A stretch of 64,000 nt of DNA from VAZQ01 sp035293945. GTDB lineage: Bacteria > Pseudomonadota > Alphaproteobacteria > Rhizobiales > Xanthobacteraceae. A program made the translations under genes and the position numbers. The notes below the pieces were generated by a model. It saw only the letters and a list, made by a program, of their open reading frames with translations. It ran no database searches and had not been told where the DNA came from. Shown piece after piece: positions 8,125-16,052 of this stretch. The DNA lies in NCBI GenBank assembly GCA_035293945.1, contig DATGLV010000045.1, forward strand, positions 181,021-245,020, written 5' to 3'. Position 1 is the first letter of the stretch. Every line of letters starts with the position of its first letter.

Positions 8125-9870
8125 GTGTCCACAAGAACGAGTTTTGCCGTCTTCGCGGCGCTCGCGGTCGTCACCCTGCAGGCGCGCGCCGCCGATGTCA
8201 CCGCGGAGCGTCTCCTCAATACGGCGGCCGAGCCGCAGAACTGGCTCACCGTGCACCGCGACTATGACAATTCCCGCCACTCGCCGCTCAAGGACGTCAA
8301 TCGCGGCAACGTCAAGAACTTGGTCCCGAAGTTCATCTTCTCGATCGGCGGCCGCTCGACCGGCGGCACGTTGCCGGGCAAGGAAGAATCGACGCCGCTG
8401 GTCGACGATGGCTATATGTATGTGTCGGACACCTACGATCGGGTCATGAAGTTCGATGTGCGCAGCGGCACTGAGGCGGTTCCGCTCTGGCGCTACGATC
8501 CCAAGATCACCAAGTCGCGCACCAATCGCGGCATTGCCATGTACGGCAACAAGGTCTTCATCTCGACCAATGATGTGCGCATCATCGCGCTCAATCGCGA
8601 CTCCGGCGAGGTCGTCTGGGAGACGCAGGCAACCGCGCCGACCGACCCGGCAACCGGCACCCCTTCGCCCAAGACGCAGACTTTCACCGCGGCGCCGCTT
8701 GCCCTCAAGACTGCCGGCGGCAAGGAGCTGGTGGTGCAGGGCGAGAGCTCGGGCGGCCAGCTCGGCACCCGCAGCTGGATCGGCGCCTTCGATGCCAATA
8801 CCGGGCAGCTTGTCTGGCGGACCTTCACGATTCCGGCGCCGGGTGAACCTGGCTCCCAGACCTGGAAGGACAATCACAATGCGTGGCGCGTCGGCGGCGG
8901 CGGCGTGTGGCAGACCGCGTCCTACGATCCGGCGACCAACCTGCTTTACTACGGCACTGGCGATGCATTCCCGACGCATGATCCGGAATTCCGTCCGGGC
9001 GACAATCTCTACACCGCGAGCACCATCGCGCTCGACGCCGACACCGGCAAGATTGTCTGGTATTTCCAGGAAACCCCGAACGAGCATTGGGACTTCGACA
9101 CCCCGAGCCCGAAAATGCTCTATGAGGTTTCGCTCAACGGCGAGACCCGCAAGGTGGTGGCGAATTTCTCGCGCAACGGCTTCTTCTACACGCTTGATCG
9201 CGCGAACGGCCAGTTCCTGCGTGCCGATCAGTACCAGGAGAAGGTGACCTGGACGAAGGGCATCGATCCGAAAACCGGCAAGCCGGTCGACTATGATCCT
9301 TCGCGTTCGGTGCAGCTCTATGCCGGCACCGGGGCGTTGCGCGGCAAGCCGGCGCAGCAGGACTGCCCCTGGTGGGGCGGCGCGCCGACCTTCTTCCCGC
9401 CGACACTCGATGCCAAGCGCATGATCGCCTATGTGGCGGGCGCGGAGGGCTGCGTCACCGGCACCGACGACCGCGCGCCGCTCGACGAGACCAAGGACTA
9501 TGTGGGGCTGCCGCCGTGTTGCTCCAGCCAAGGCCGCGTCGCCGCCCACGGTGCAATCTGGGCGCTCGATCTGCGCACCGGCAAGGTGGTGAACAAGGCG
9601 GAGTTCCAGGCCCCGGACCAGTCCGGCATGCTGAGCACCGATGGCGATTTGATATTCTCCGGCCACCCGGATGGGCGGCTGGTCGCCTACGACGCTGACA
9701 CATTGAAGGAGCTGTGGAGCTTCAGCCTCGGCACCCCGATCACGGCGCCGCCGATGACCTATGCGGTCGACGGCAAGCAATACGTTGCGGTGGTGGCGGG
9801 CGGCGCCAACGGACAACGCGGCGCCGGCCTGCATCAGCCGAGCGCGATCGTCGCAGTGTTTGGGAGGTAG
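8125..9870 (+). CDS. Periplasmic PQQ-dependent dehydrogenase (quinoprotein)
   Basis: 581 residues, GTG start with GGGAGGA 5 nt upstream, signal peptide ending near QARAA. It is an eight-bladed quinoprotein beta-propeller: 'RDYDNSRHSPLKDVN' at the N-terminus and W-motif blades such as 'ALDADTGKIVWYFQ'. The active-site strand is 'NEHWDFDTPSP' with Asp323 and a second Asp325 two residues on, a pattern seen in lanthanide-type alcohol dehydrogenases and also in membrane glucose dehydrogenases. The usual early vicinal cysteine pair is missing; a Cys465-Cys466 pair occurs late instead. There is no C-terminal cytochrome c domain, so electrons must go to a separate carrier. Substrate unknown. No PQQ-synthesis genes lie in the window. 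Confidence 0.85.
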   Translation: MSTRTSFAVFAALAVVTLQARAADVTAERLLNTAAEPQNWLTVHRDYDNSRHSPLKDVNRGNVKNLVPKFIFSIGGRSTGGTLPGKEESTPLVDDGYMYVSDTYDRVMKFDVRSGTEAVPLWRYDPKITKSRTNRGIAMYGNKVFISTNDVRIIALNRDSGEVVWETQATAPTDPATGTPSPKTQTFTAAPLALKTAGGKELVVQGESSGGQLGTRSWIGAFDANTGQLVWRTFTIPAPGEPGSQTWKDNHNAWRVGGGGVWQTASYDPATNLLYYGTGDAFPTHDPEFRPGDNLYTASTIALDADTGKIVWYFQETPNEHWDFDTPSPKMLYEVSLNGETRKVVANFSRNGFFYTLDRANGQFLRADQYQEKVTWTKGIDPKTGKPVDYDPSRSVQLYAGTGALRGKPAQQDCPWWGGAPTFFPPTLDAKRMIAYVAGAEGCVTGTDDRAPLDETKDYVGLPPCCSSQGRVAAHGAIWALDLRTGKVVNKAEFQAPDQSGMLSTDGDLIFSGHPDGRLVAYDADTLKELWSFSLGTPITAPPMTYAVDGKQYVAVVAGGANGQRGAGLHQPSAIVAVFGR

Positions 9871-9883
9871 GGAGATTGTCGCG

Positions 9884-9969
9884 GTCGTCCCTGCGCAAGC
9901 AGGGACCTATAGGCCGTGGCCCATCGATGGCGCGCCGCCGTATGGCTCCCCGCGTTCGCGGGGGCGACT
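9884..9969. repeat. Intergenic palindromic repeat, family A (copy 3)
   Basis: Arms 'GTCCCTGCGCAAGCAGGGAC' and a GC-rich inverse around a CCCATCGATGGC core. It lies between the convergent stops of the PQQ dehydrogenase and the NHL protein, where it could end both transcripts. Confidence 0.7.
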
Positions 9970-9982
9970 CATCGCGTAGCTG

Positions 9983-11095
9983 CTACCTCTTCACATATTT
10001 TCGCAGATTATGCGCGGCGACATCCGCCGCGTAGATGTTGCCCGCATCGTCGGCCGCAATGCCGGAGGCTGATGTGCCGATATTGTTGGTATCGAGATCG
10101 GCCGGATCGGGAATGAACGCCTTGAGCGAGCCATCGCGCGCATTGCCGATCACGATGCCGCGGATCTCGCCACGCTTGGCGCCGGCTTGCTTGTATGAGG
10201 CACCCACATAGATGGTGTCATCCTTGCCGACGAACACCGAGCTCGGCGTTCCGAACTGCGGCCACGCAGCGAGGAAGCCACCGTCCTGATCGAACACCTG
10301 AATGCGGTTGTTGCGGCGGTCAGCCACGTAGATGCGGTTCTGCGTGCCGCCGAGGAAAATATCGTGCGGCTCGTCGAAATCGCCGGGAGCTGAGCCCTTC
10401 TTTCCCCATTCCTTGATGAAGGTGCCGTCCTTGGCGAACTTCATCACCCTCGCGTTGTTGTGCATATTCGGATAGTGCCCGTCCGACACGAAGATATCGC
10501 CGTTGGGGGCGACCGCGATGCCGGTCGGCCGATCGAAAGTGTCGGTCCCGGTCCCGGACACGCCCATCTTGCCGAGCGTCATCAGCACCTTGCCGGTCGG
10601 GCTCAGCTTGAGCACCTCCTGGCCTTTGATGGCGCCGTCGGGCGTCTTGGCCGAGAGGCCGAGGATTGTTGCTTCGTCATTGACGTCGCTCGCCCACAGG
10701 TTTCCCTCCCGGTCGACCGTGAAGCCGTGCGGATAGGCGAACAGGCCGGTGCCGAAGCTCGTGAGCAGGCGCCCGGCGGGATCGAATTGCAGGATCGGCG
10801 GGTTCAACTCACCGCGCCCGACGCAGGTCGCGTGTCCGGGCGGCACGATATTGAAGCAGCGGTGAAACACCCAGATGTTGCCGTCCGAGTGCACATGCAC
10901 TCGAATGACCTCGCCCCATTGGCCGCCGTTCATGCTGAGCGGCAATGTCGGCCAACCCGGCGCCAGCACATAGGGATTTGGAAGCTGCGGCGCCTTGACG
11001 GTCTCGGTTTGCTGCGCCTGCGCTGTGACGGTGAATGTTACGAATGTTGCCACGGCAACGCCCAGCGTCCATCCGGTTCGATCTGCGCGTCTCAT
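9983..11095 (-). CDS. Secreted NHL-repeat six-bladed beta-propeller protein
   Basis: 370 residues with a signal peptide ending at VTAQAQQ. The mature protein consists of NHL-type blades of the form 'GLFAYPHGFTVDREGNLWA', 'FDRPTGIAVAPNGDIFVSDG', 'DEPHDIFLGGTQNRIYVAD' and 'RRNNRIQVFDQDGGFLAAW'. It resembles peptidyl-alpha-hydroxyglycine amidating-lyase-like propellers, which in bacteria have no established substrate. Start at 11095 fits the signal peptide. It lies 128 nt downstream of, and on the same strand as, the first GQW-family gene, and converges on the PQQ dehydrogenase, suggesting a shared periplasmic job. A sensor, scaffold or lyase role cannot be separated from sequence. Confidence 0.8.
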   Translation of the reverse strand: MRRADRTGWTLGVAVATFVTFTVTAQAQQTETVKAPQLPNPYVLAPGWPTLPLSMNGGQWGEVIRVHVHSDGNIWVFHRCFNIVPPGHATCVGRGELNPPILQFDPAGRLLTSFGTGLFAYPHGFTVDREGNLWASDVNDEATILGLSAKTPDGAIKGQEVLKLSPTGKVLMTLGKMGVSGTGTDTFDRPTGIAVAPNGDIFVSDGHYPNMHNNARVMKFAKDGTFIKEWGKKGSAPGDFDEPHDIFLGGTQNRIYVADRRNNRIQVFDQDGGFLAAWPQFGTPSSVFVGKDDTIYVGASYKQAGAKRGEIRGIVIGNARDGSLKAFIPDPADLDTNNIGTSASGIAADDAGNIYAADVAAHNLRKYVKR

Positions 11096-11124
11096 TGTTC
11101 CCTCCGAGCTTGCCTCAGGCTGTG

Positions 11125-11213
11125 GGTCGTCCCCGCGAAAGCGGGGACCCATACCGCGGTGGCCTATCGATGGCTCGCAGGGGTATGGGCCCCTGCTTTC
11201 GCAGGGACGACCG
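11125..11213. repeat. Intergenic palindromic repeat, family A (copy 4)
   Basis: The cleanest copy: GGTCGTCCC at the left, GGGACGACC at the right, arms carrying CGCGAAAGCG and CTTTCGCAG, core CTATCGATGGCTCG. It separates the GQW-family gene K1 from the NHL gene in the same transcription direction. Confidence 0.75.
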
Positions 11214-11223
11214 GTGTTTCCGC

Positions 11224-12069
11224 TTACTTCTGAGTAGACTTGAAATATTTGAGGTCCGGCGGCGGCTGGTCCTTCTTGGCCGGCATCAAGAGCCCGTCGG
11301 CGCTCAGCATATAGCTCTCCTTGCCGATCTCGATATGCGGATTGGCTTCGGCACAGACACTCTCGCGCCAGACCGGGCGCGGATTGGGCATGCGCCGATA
11401 GGTCTTGGTGGCGGTCCACGGCTCGGTCAGCGCATGATCGTAGGTGGTGATCACGTCGTGCATGAGGTTGGGATCATTCTTGTCGAGGAAGATGCGCTCC
11501 TTGATGACGCTCTCGTTGTCTTCGTGCAACGGCAGCCCGCTATTGTCGTAGGAGCGCGGGCCTTTGAAGCCGCGCGTCTCCACCTCGAGTACATTGAAGC
11601 GGCCGGTATTGCCCTCGTCGACCCAATGGCCGATCGAATAGCCGGCAAAAGACGGCTCGATTGCGTCGGGCCACGAGCGCCCATCGGTATAGATGCGGCG
11701 CGAGTCGTGGACGTGCTCCATCAGCACGTGAGTGGTGTCCGGCGTGATGACGAACTCGGCCCCATCATCATAGATGTTCATGATGCGCGGCAGGCCGGGC
11801 GCAAGGCACTTGTAGGTCGGGTCATTGCCTTGTCCGCCTTCGGCCTGATCTTTGAGACTGGCCTCGAATACCTTCTGATATTCCGGTGTGAGCGGAGCTT
11901 CTTGTCCTTTGCCGGGCGGCTTGCTCGGGTCATAACGCGGAATACCGGTGTCGGTGCGCCGCCATTGCCCTCTCCAGTCGGGATATTTGCTCTGGTCGAA
12001 CGCATAAGCCGCGCTCGCACTCACCATCAGGGCCAGCACGACCGCGAGGGTCACATTGCGGTAATGCAT
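11224..12069 (-). CDS. Secreted protein of an unnamed 'GQW' family (paralog K1)
   Basis: 281 residues with a signal peptide ending at SAAYA. I do not recognise a named domain. Three paralogs lie in this window (37353, 46280, 47191). Shared features in order: 'KYPDWRGQWRR', 'GQEAPLTPEYQKVFEAS', a lone Cys in the C-x-PG-x-PR region, 'DSRRIYTDGRSWP', 'GYSIGHW' followed by 'LEVETRGFKGPR', 'GLPLHEDNESVIKERI', 'DHALTEPWTATKTYRR', a second Cys, and the C-terminal 'LLMPAKKDQPPPDLKYFK'. The middle resembles a widespread uncharacterised soil-bacterial family with a 'G-x-T-L-x-V-E-T' strand and a 'TRPWT' end. Followed by the NHL propeller gene. Expected all-beta and periplasmic; function unknown. Confidence 0.8.
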   Translation of the reverse strand: MHYRNVTLAVVLALMVSASAAYAFDQSKYPDWRGQWRRTDTGIPRYDPSKPPGKGQEAPLTPEYQKVFEASLKDQAEGGQGNDPTYKCLAPGLPRIMNIYDDGAEFVITPDTTHVLMEHVHDSRRIYTDGRSWPDAIEPSFAGYSIGHWVDEGNTGRFNVLEVETRGFKGPRSYDNSGLPLHEDNESVIKERIFLDKNDPNLMHDVITTYDHALTEPWTATKTYRRMPNPRPVWRESVCAEANPHIEIGKESYMLSADGLLMPAKKDQPPPDLKYFKSTQK

Positions 12070-12268
12070 CGCTTATCCTCCGCTGCGATCGTTTGTTGAG
12101 CGCGCAAACTAAATTGCGCTCCGTCGTCAGTGTCTTTTGAGCTTGGATCGCGGAGACCGAAAAAGCGCAGGTCTCAAGTGGGTCGCAACGTTCTTGGCCT
12201 AGAGCCTACCTTGCCCGCGGTGGTGGCGGAAAGGGGCTCATTAGCTTGGATTACCGCTCGCCGCCCTC

Positions 12269-13078
12269 TCACTTCCCTTTCCAGGGAATGACCTTGCGCT
12301 CGATCTCCTGGAAAATGGCCGAACTGATGAGGCCGAGAATCCCGATCGTCACGATGCCGACGAACATCACGTCGACCTGCAAGAGCTCCCACGAGTTCCA
12401 GATCATGTAGCCGATGCCGGCCTTGGTGGCGACGAACTCCGCCGCGATGAGCACGATGAACGACACCGCAAGCGCGATGCGCAGGCCGGCGAAGATCATC
12501 GGCAGAGCGCCGAACAGCACGATGCGGGTGAACATCACGGTCTGGCTCGCCCCATAGTTCCGCGCCACGTCCCAATAGATCCTGTCGATATTGGCAGCCC
12601 CCACATAGGTGTTGATGATCACCGGGAAGAACACCGCGATTGCCACCAGCGCGATCTTCGAGGCGTCCCCGAACCCGAAGGCGAGCAGCAAGAGCGGCAT
12701 CAAGGCGACCTTGGGAATTGGGAACAGCGCCGCGATCAGCGGATCGAAGAACAGGCGGACCGGACGGAACATCGCCATCAGGAGACCGATCGCGACCGCC
12801 GGTACCGCGCCGATCACATAGCCGGCGACGATGCGCCAGAGCGTGGCTGCGGTATGCTGCAGGAGCTCGCCCGAGGCCAGCATCGCCGCAAAGCGCATCG
12901 CGATGTCGCTCGGGGCCGGAATGAACCGACGGTCGCCTAGTCCTGCCATCAGCAGCAATTGCCAGAGGATCAGCAGCCCGATCGGCGAGACGAGATAGAG
13001 CAGGCGCTCGATGGTCTTTTCGGACATGCGTTTCTCGCGCGGGCGGTTAGCAGCGATTTGCGGTGAAGTGTTCGTCAT
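12269..13078 (-). CDS. ABC transporter permease (nitrate/sulfonate/taurine type, SsuC/TauC-like)
   Basis: About 269 residues with six hydrophobic segments, beginning 'LLYLVSPIGLLILWQLLL'. The cytoplasmic EAA-type loop appears around 'YWDVARNYGASQTVMFTRIV' followed by 'FGALPMIFAGLRIALAVSFI', as expected for BPD_transp_1 permeases of the SsuC/TauC/NrtB group. The start is uncertain: ATG at 13078 or ATG at 13027 (MSEKTIERLL), neither with a strong ribosome site. It follows its ATPase by 72 nt on the same strand. With the binding protein at 14819-15859 these make one importer for an anion such as a sulfonate, nitrate or an aromatic acid. Confidence 0.9.
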   Translation of the reverse strand: MTNTSPQIAANRPREKRMSEKTIERLLYLVSPIGLLILWQLLLMAGLGDRRFIPAPSDIAMRFAAMLASGELLQHTAATLWRIVAGYVIGAVPAVAIGLLMAMFRPVRLFFDPLIAALFPIPKVALMPLLLLAFGFGDASKIALVAIAVFFPVIINTYVGAANIDRIYWDVARNYGASQTVMFTRIVLFGALPMIFAGLRIALAVSFIVLIAAEFVATKAGIGYMIWNSWELLQVDVMFVGIVTIGILGLISSAIFQEIERKVIPWKGK

Positions 13079-13113
13079 GCCCGGCCTTGTGCGGGACAAG
13101 CCCGGCTATGACA
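13073..13113. repeat. Short inverted repeat, family D ('GTCATGCCCGG')
   Basis: GTCATGCCCGG ... CCCGGCTATGAC hairpin between the ATPase and permease genes, overlapping the first codons of the longer permease start. A second, longer copy is at 36482-36584. Confidence 0.55.
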
Positions 13114-13150
13114 AGGTAGGCCAGTCAAGTCCAAAGCACTCCTACTTCAT

Positions 13151-13948
13151 TTACCTTTCCTCTTCGGCGCGAGCGCGGTTCACTTCGTCTTCCAGCACCC
13201 GCCAGATGTCGAGCTTGAGCTTGCCGAACTCGCCCGACGCGGTCAGCGTCGTGAGGTCGCGCGGATGCGGGAACGGCACCTCGATGATCTGCTTGATGCG
13301 CCCCGGCTGCGCGGTCATCACAACGGTGCGGTCGCCGAGCGATAAGGCTTCCTCGATCGAATGGGTCACATAGATGACCGTCTTGCGCGTCTCTTCCCAC
13401 AAGCGCACCAGCTCGCTCTGCAGGATCATCCGGTTCTGTGCATCCAGCGCCGCGAAGGGCTCGTCCATCAAGAGCATGGCCGGATCGGTCACGAACGCAC
13501 GCGCGATCGCGCTCCGCTGCCGCATGCCGCCGGAAAGCTGATGCGGATAGTGACGCCGGAACCGGGTGAGGCCAACGAGCCTAAGCGCGGCCTCGACCCG
13601 CTTCGCAGTCTCCGCAGTGCTCACGCCGCGGGTCATCAGCCCGAAGCCGACATTGGCTTCGACAGTCATCCACGGAAACAGCCCGCTTTCCTGGAATACC
13701 ATCGCGTTCTCGACGGCCCAGCCGGTCGCCGCCACCTCGATGCTTCCGCTCGTCTGTTGGTCGAGACCGGCCAGGATGCGCAGAAGAGTCGATTTTCCGC
13801 AGCCGCTCGGCCCGACGATGCAGAGGAACTCGCCGGGCGCGACCGCAAGATCGATATCGGCGAGTGCCTGAACGGCGCCCGCCTCGCCGCCATACTGCTT
13901 GGACAGCCCGGAAATCCGAACCGCCGCGCCGCGCCGCTCAATCTGCAT
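13151..13948 (-). CDS. ABC transporter ATP-binding protein (SsuB/TauB/NrtD-like)
   Basis: About 265 residues with every core ABC motif: Walker A 'GPSGCGKST', Q-loop 'MVFQESGLFPWMTV', signature 'LSGGMRQRSAIARAF', Walker B 'MLLMDEPFAALD' and the switch His in 'VTHSIEEAL'. The Q-loop 'FPWMTVEANV' places it with nitrate/sulfonate/taurine importers. ATGs at 13963 and 13948 and a GTG at 13975 are in frame; 13948 has GGGGAA just upstream. It powers the permease that follows 72 nt downstream; the matching binding protein is on the same strand but behind an opposed response-regulator gene. Confidence 0.9.
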   Translation of the reverse strand: MQIERRGAAVRISGLSKQYGGEAGAVQALADIDLAVAPGEFLCIVGPSGCGKSTLLRILAGLDQQTSGSIEVAATGWAVENAMVFQESGLFPWMTVEANVGFGLMTRGVSTAETAKRVEAALRLVGLTRFRRHYPHQLSGGMRQRSAIARAFVTDPAMLLMDEPFAALDAQNRMILQSELVRLWEETRKTVIYVTHSIEEALSLGDRTVVMTAQPGRIKQIIEVPFPHPRDLTTLTASGEFGKLKLDIWRVLEDEVNRARAEEER

Positions 13949-14060
13949 GTTTCCCCACTGCATTTCCGCGCGCACCCTAGTGCGGCGGTTTTGGCGTTCC
14001 TATCACCATCGCGGCGAGCCTTTCATAGGAATGTCAAAGTCAAAGCCGCGCTAGAAATCA

Positions 14061-14146
14061 GACACTTGCGAAGTGTCCCCTTGGTCCCGACGTTCGCAAA
14101 TATGGGGCGGCGAACTGGTACAAACGTCGGGACCGCGACACTCGCG
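14061..14146. repeat. Large inverted repeat between ABC ATPase and response-regulator genes
   Basis: A 12-base perfect pair, GGTCCCGACGTT at 14083-14094 and AACGTCGGGACC at 14123-14134, with an imperfect extension outwards (GCGAAGTGTC side against GACACTCGC). A small separate palindrome GACACTT-GCG-AAGTGTC occupies 14061-14077. It lies in a 288-base gap between the divergent ATPase and response-regulator genes, where no further gene was found. It could be an operator, an RNA hairpin or a relic of a mobile element. Confidence 0.65.
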
Positions 14147-14236
14147 CATCTCCCCAACTAGATACTAACACGTAGGCCTGAGTCATCACCCGGCTTAAGG
14201 AGTCTGCAACCGAGCCCCCGTTAGGTTTGCGGGCCG

Positions 14237-14809
14237 GTGAAAAGCGCGCGGCCGACAGGGAGGCTGATATTGGGCGATTTCTCGAGGCTTGCGGGCGAGC
14301 GATTCGCCAGTCCGGCGCCCGCTCGCGAGGTGTTCGTCGTCGATGACGATCAGGACATGCGGGACCTGCTCGATGCGCTATTTGCCAGCGAGGGCTTCGC
14401 GGTAAAGTGCTTCGCGGATGGCGACTCGTTCCTGCAGGCTGCCGCCACGGAGCTCCCGGTCTGCGTGTTCCTCGATCTGGTGATGCCGCGGCGTTCCGGG
14501 CTCGAGGTCTTGAAAGAGCTGCGCGCCCGGCAATTTTGGGCGCCCGTCATCATGATTTCCGCCCGCGATGAGACCCCGCTGGTGGTCGAAGCCATGAAGA
14601 ATGGCGCCTTCGATTATCTGACCAAGCCGTTCGACCGGTTTGCGCCGGCGGCGCGGTTACGCGAGGCGCTCGAAGTGTGGTCCTGCCGTGCACCGGCAGC
14701 CGACAGCACTCCAGCCCATGCCAACGACGCCGACGAATGGGTTCGCCTGACGCCGAGCGAGAAGGGCGCACTTTCGCTCATGCGGCTGATGGATCTGTCC
14801 AAGAATTAG
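14237..14809 (+). CDS. Response regulator, FixJ-like receiver with truncated output domain
   Basis: 190 residues, GTG start. A receiver domain covers about 30-150: acidic pocket 'VFVVDDDQDMRDLL', phospho-acceptor Asp in 'VFLDLVMPRRSGLEVL', switch Ser in 'MISARDE' and Lys in 'FDYLTKPFD', all typical of FixJ/NarL receivers. The C-terminus ends in 'VRLTPSEKGALSLMRLMD', which looks like the first helix of a LuxR-type DNA-binding domain, then stops. The rest of the HTH is absent, so it either acts by protein contact or is a decayed regulator. It is encoded opposite to, and between, the binding protein and ATPase of the ABC importer. No sensor kinase is nearby. Confidence 0.8.
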   Translation: MKSARPTGRLILGDFSRLAGERFASPAPAREVFVVDDDQDMRDLLDALFASEGFAVKCFADGDSFLQAAATELPVCVFLDLVMPRRSGLEVLKELRARQFWAPVIMISARDETPLVVEAMKNGAFDYLTKPFDRFAPAARLREALEVWSCRAPAADSTPAHANDADEWVRLTPSEKGALSLMRLMDLSKN

Positions 14810-14818
14810 CGCCGTTGC

Positions 14819-15859
14819 TCATCGGCAGCCGGCCAGCTTGTCGTCAGGGTTCTGCAACACGAACGGCCCGAGCTTGGCGGCCGCATCGTTGCTGTAGCTC
14901 TGCGTGACCAAGCGCTCCGCCGGATATTCCTTGAGTGCCAGGTGCTCCTGCACGAAGAATTTCTGAATATCGAGCATGCTCTCGACATTGACGCGTCCAT
15001 CCGGGTTGCGCGCCGCCCAAGGATATTTGTCGATCATCTCGCGTCGCGGCTCGACGCCGGTCCGCATCGCGATGTCGACGACCTCGTTGCGGTTTGTCCC
15101 GCCATGATAGGCCTGGCAATAATCGCGCGCGCCTTGCAGCGAGGCGAGGAAGAAGCTCTGCGCCAGCTCCGGGTTCTTCGCCGCCCAATCGGTGTTGACG
15201 AAGCTGACCGCGATCGTCATCGGCGAGGGCGTGATAAAGTCATCCGGGTCGGCGAACACGAAACCCAATCCTTGATCAACTGCCTGCGAGGCGAACGGCT
15301 GGATCATGAAGGCGGCATCGATGGCCTTGTTGGCGAAGGCGACGTTCATCTGCGCAAACGGGATGAAGCGGATGTCGGCGTCCCGATAGGCGAGCCCGGC
15401 TTTGGCGAAGATCTTGCCAATCTCGTAATTGGTGATGGCGCCGCGCGAATTGCTGGCGAGCGGGCGGCCCTTGAGCTGCGCGATGTCCCTGATCCTGTCC
15501 TTGAGGTCTGCGCGCACGATCAGCTTGTGGTTGAGCGGCGTGCTTACCCGGTCCATTGCGATGGTGACCGGCAGGTTCTTCTCGATCGCATTGAAATACG
15601 CCGCCGAAATGCCGCCTTCGACCACCTGCAGGCGGTTCTGCGCCACCAGGGCGAGCGCATCGATCGAGGAATCGATATCCTCGGTGACGACCTTGATGCC
15701 GCGCTCCTTGAAGTAACCCTTCTCGATCGCGATCATGGTGGCGGTCGAGGATAGGGCCCGCACCATCCCGACCCGCACCGCCGCCTCCTCGGCGCGTGCG
15801 GCTGCGGCGAGCGTGAGCGGGGCGATCAGAGCTAGGGCGATTCCAATGCTTGCCTTCAT
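14819..15859 (-). CDS. ABC transporter substrate-binding protein (NrtA/SsuA/THI5-like)
   Basis: 346 residues, signal peptide ending near AAARAEE. The mature protein has the NMT1/SsuA layout: 'IAIEKGYFKERGIKVVTEDI', 'NRLQVVEGGISAAYFNAI', 'LKGRPLASNSRGAITNYEIG' and 'NKAIDAAFMIQPFASQAV'. The C-terminal part ends in 'GCR', as does a close paralog at 48322-49353. Ligand is likely a small anion or aromatic acid. It is transcribed in the same direction as the ATPase and permease genes at 12269-13948 and is their natural partner, although a response-regulator gene on the other strand separates them. Confidence 0.88.
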   Translation of the reverse strand: MKASIGIALALIAPLTLAAAARAEEAAVRVGMVRALSSTATMIAIEKGYFKERGIKVVTEDIDSSIDALALVAQNRLQVVEGGISAAYFNAIEKNLPVTIAMDRVSTPLNHKLIVRADLKDRIRDIAQLKGRPLASNSRGAITNYEIGKIFAKAGLAYRDADIRFIPFAQMNVAFANKAIDAAFMIQPFASQAVDQGLGFVFADPDDFITPSPMTIAVSFVNTDWAAKNPELAQSFFLASLQGARDYCQAYHGGTNRNEVVDIAMRTGVEPRREMIDKYPWAARNPDGRVNVESMLDIQKFFVQEHLALKEYPAERLVTQSYSNDAAAKLGPFVLQNPDDKLAGCR

Positions 15860-16052
15860 GCGCTAGTTTCCATTCCAAACGACGCTTGTCCCGGAGGCGA
15901 TGCAGAGCGAGGCTTATGAGGTTCCACGCGCCTGTTAGGCTGATGGAGCGGCGCATCGCTGATCCGGACCCCCACAGGATATCGAGCTTGCAGAGGCCTC
16001 GGCCTGGAACGGTCCCGGCCCAAGCCCGGGACAAGCGAAAGGAGTTTCGCCA

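Noticed and set aside
5930..9834. Long minus-strand ORFs opposite GGT and the PQQ dehydrogenase
   Set aside because: Antisense shadows of clearly conserved proteins; Arg/Ala-rich with no fold.
13361..14161. 266-codon plus-strand ORF opposite the ABC ATPase
   Set aside because: Shadow of the ATPase; ends in the inverted-repeat region without any domain.
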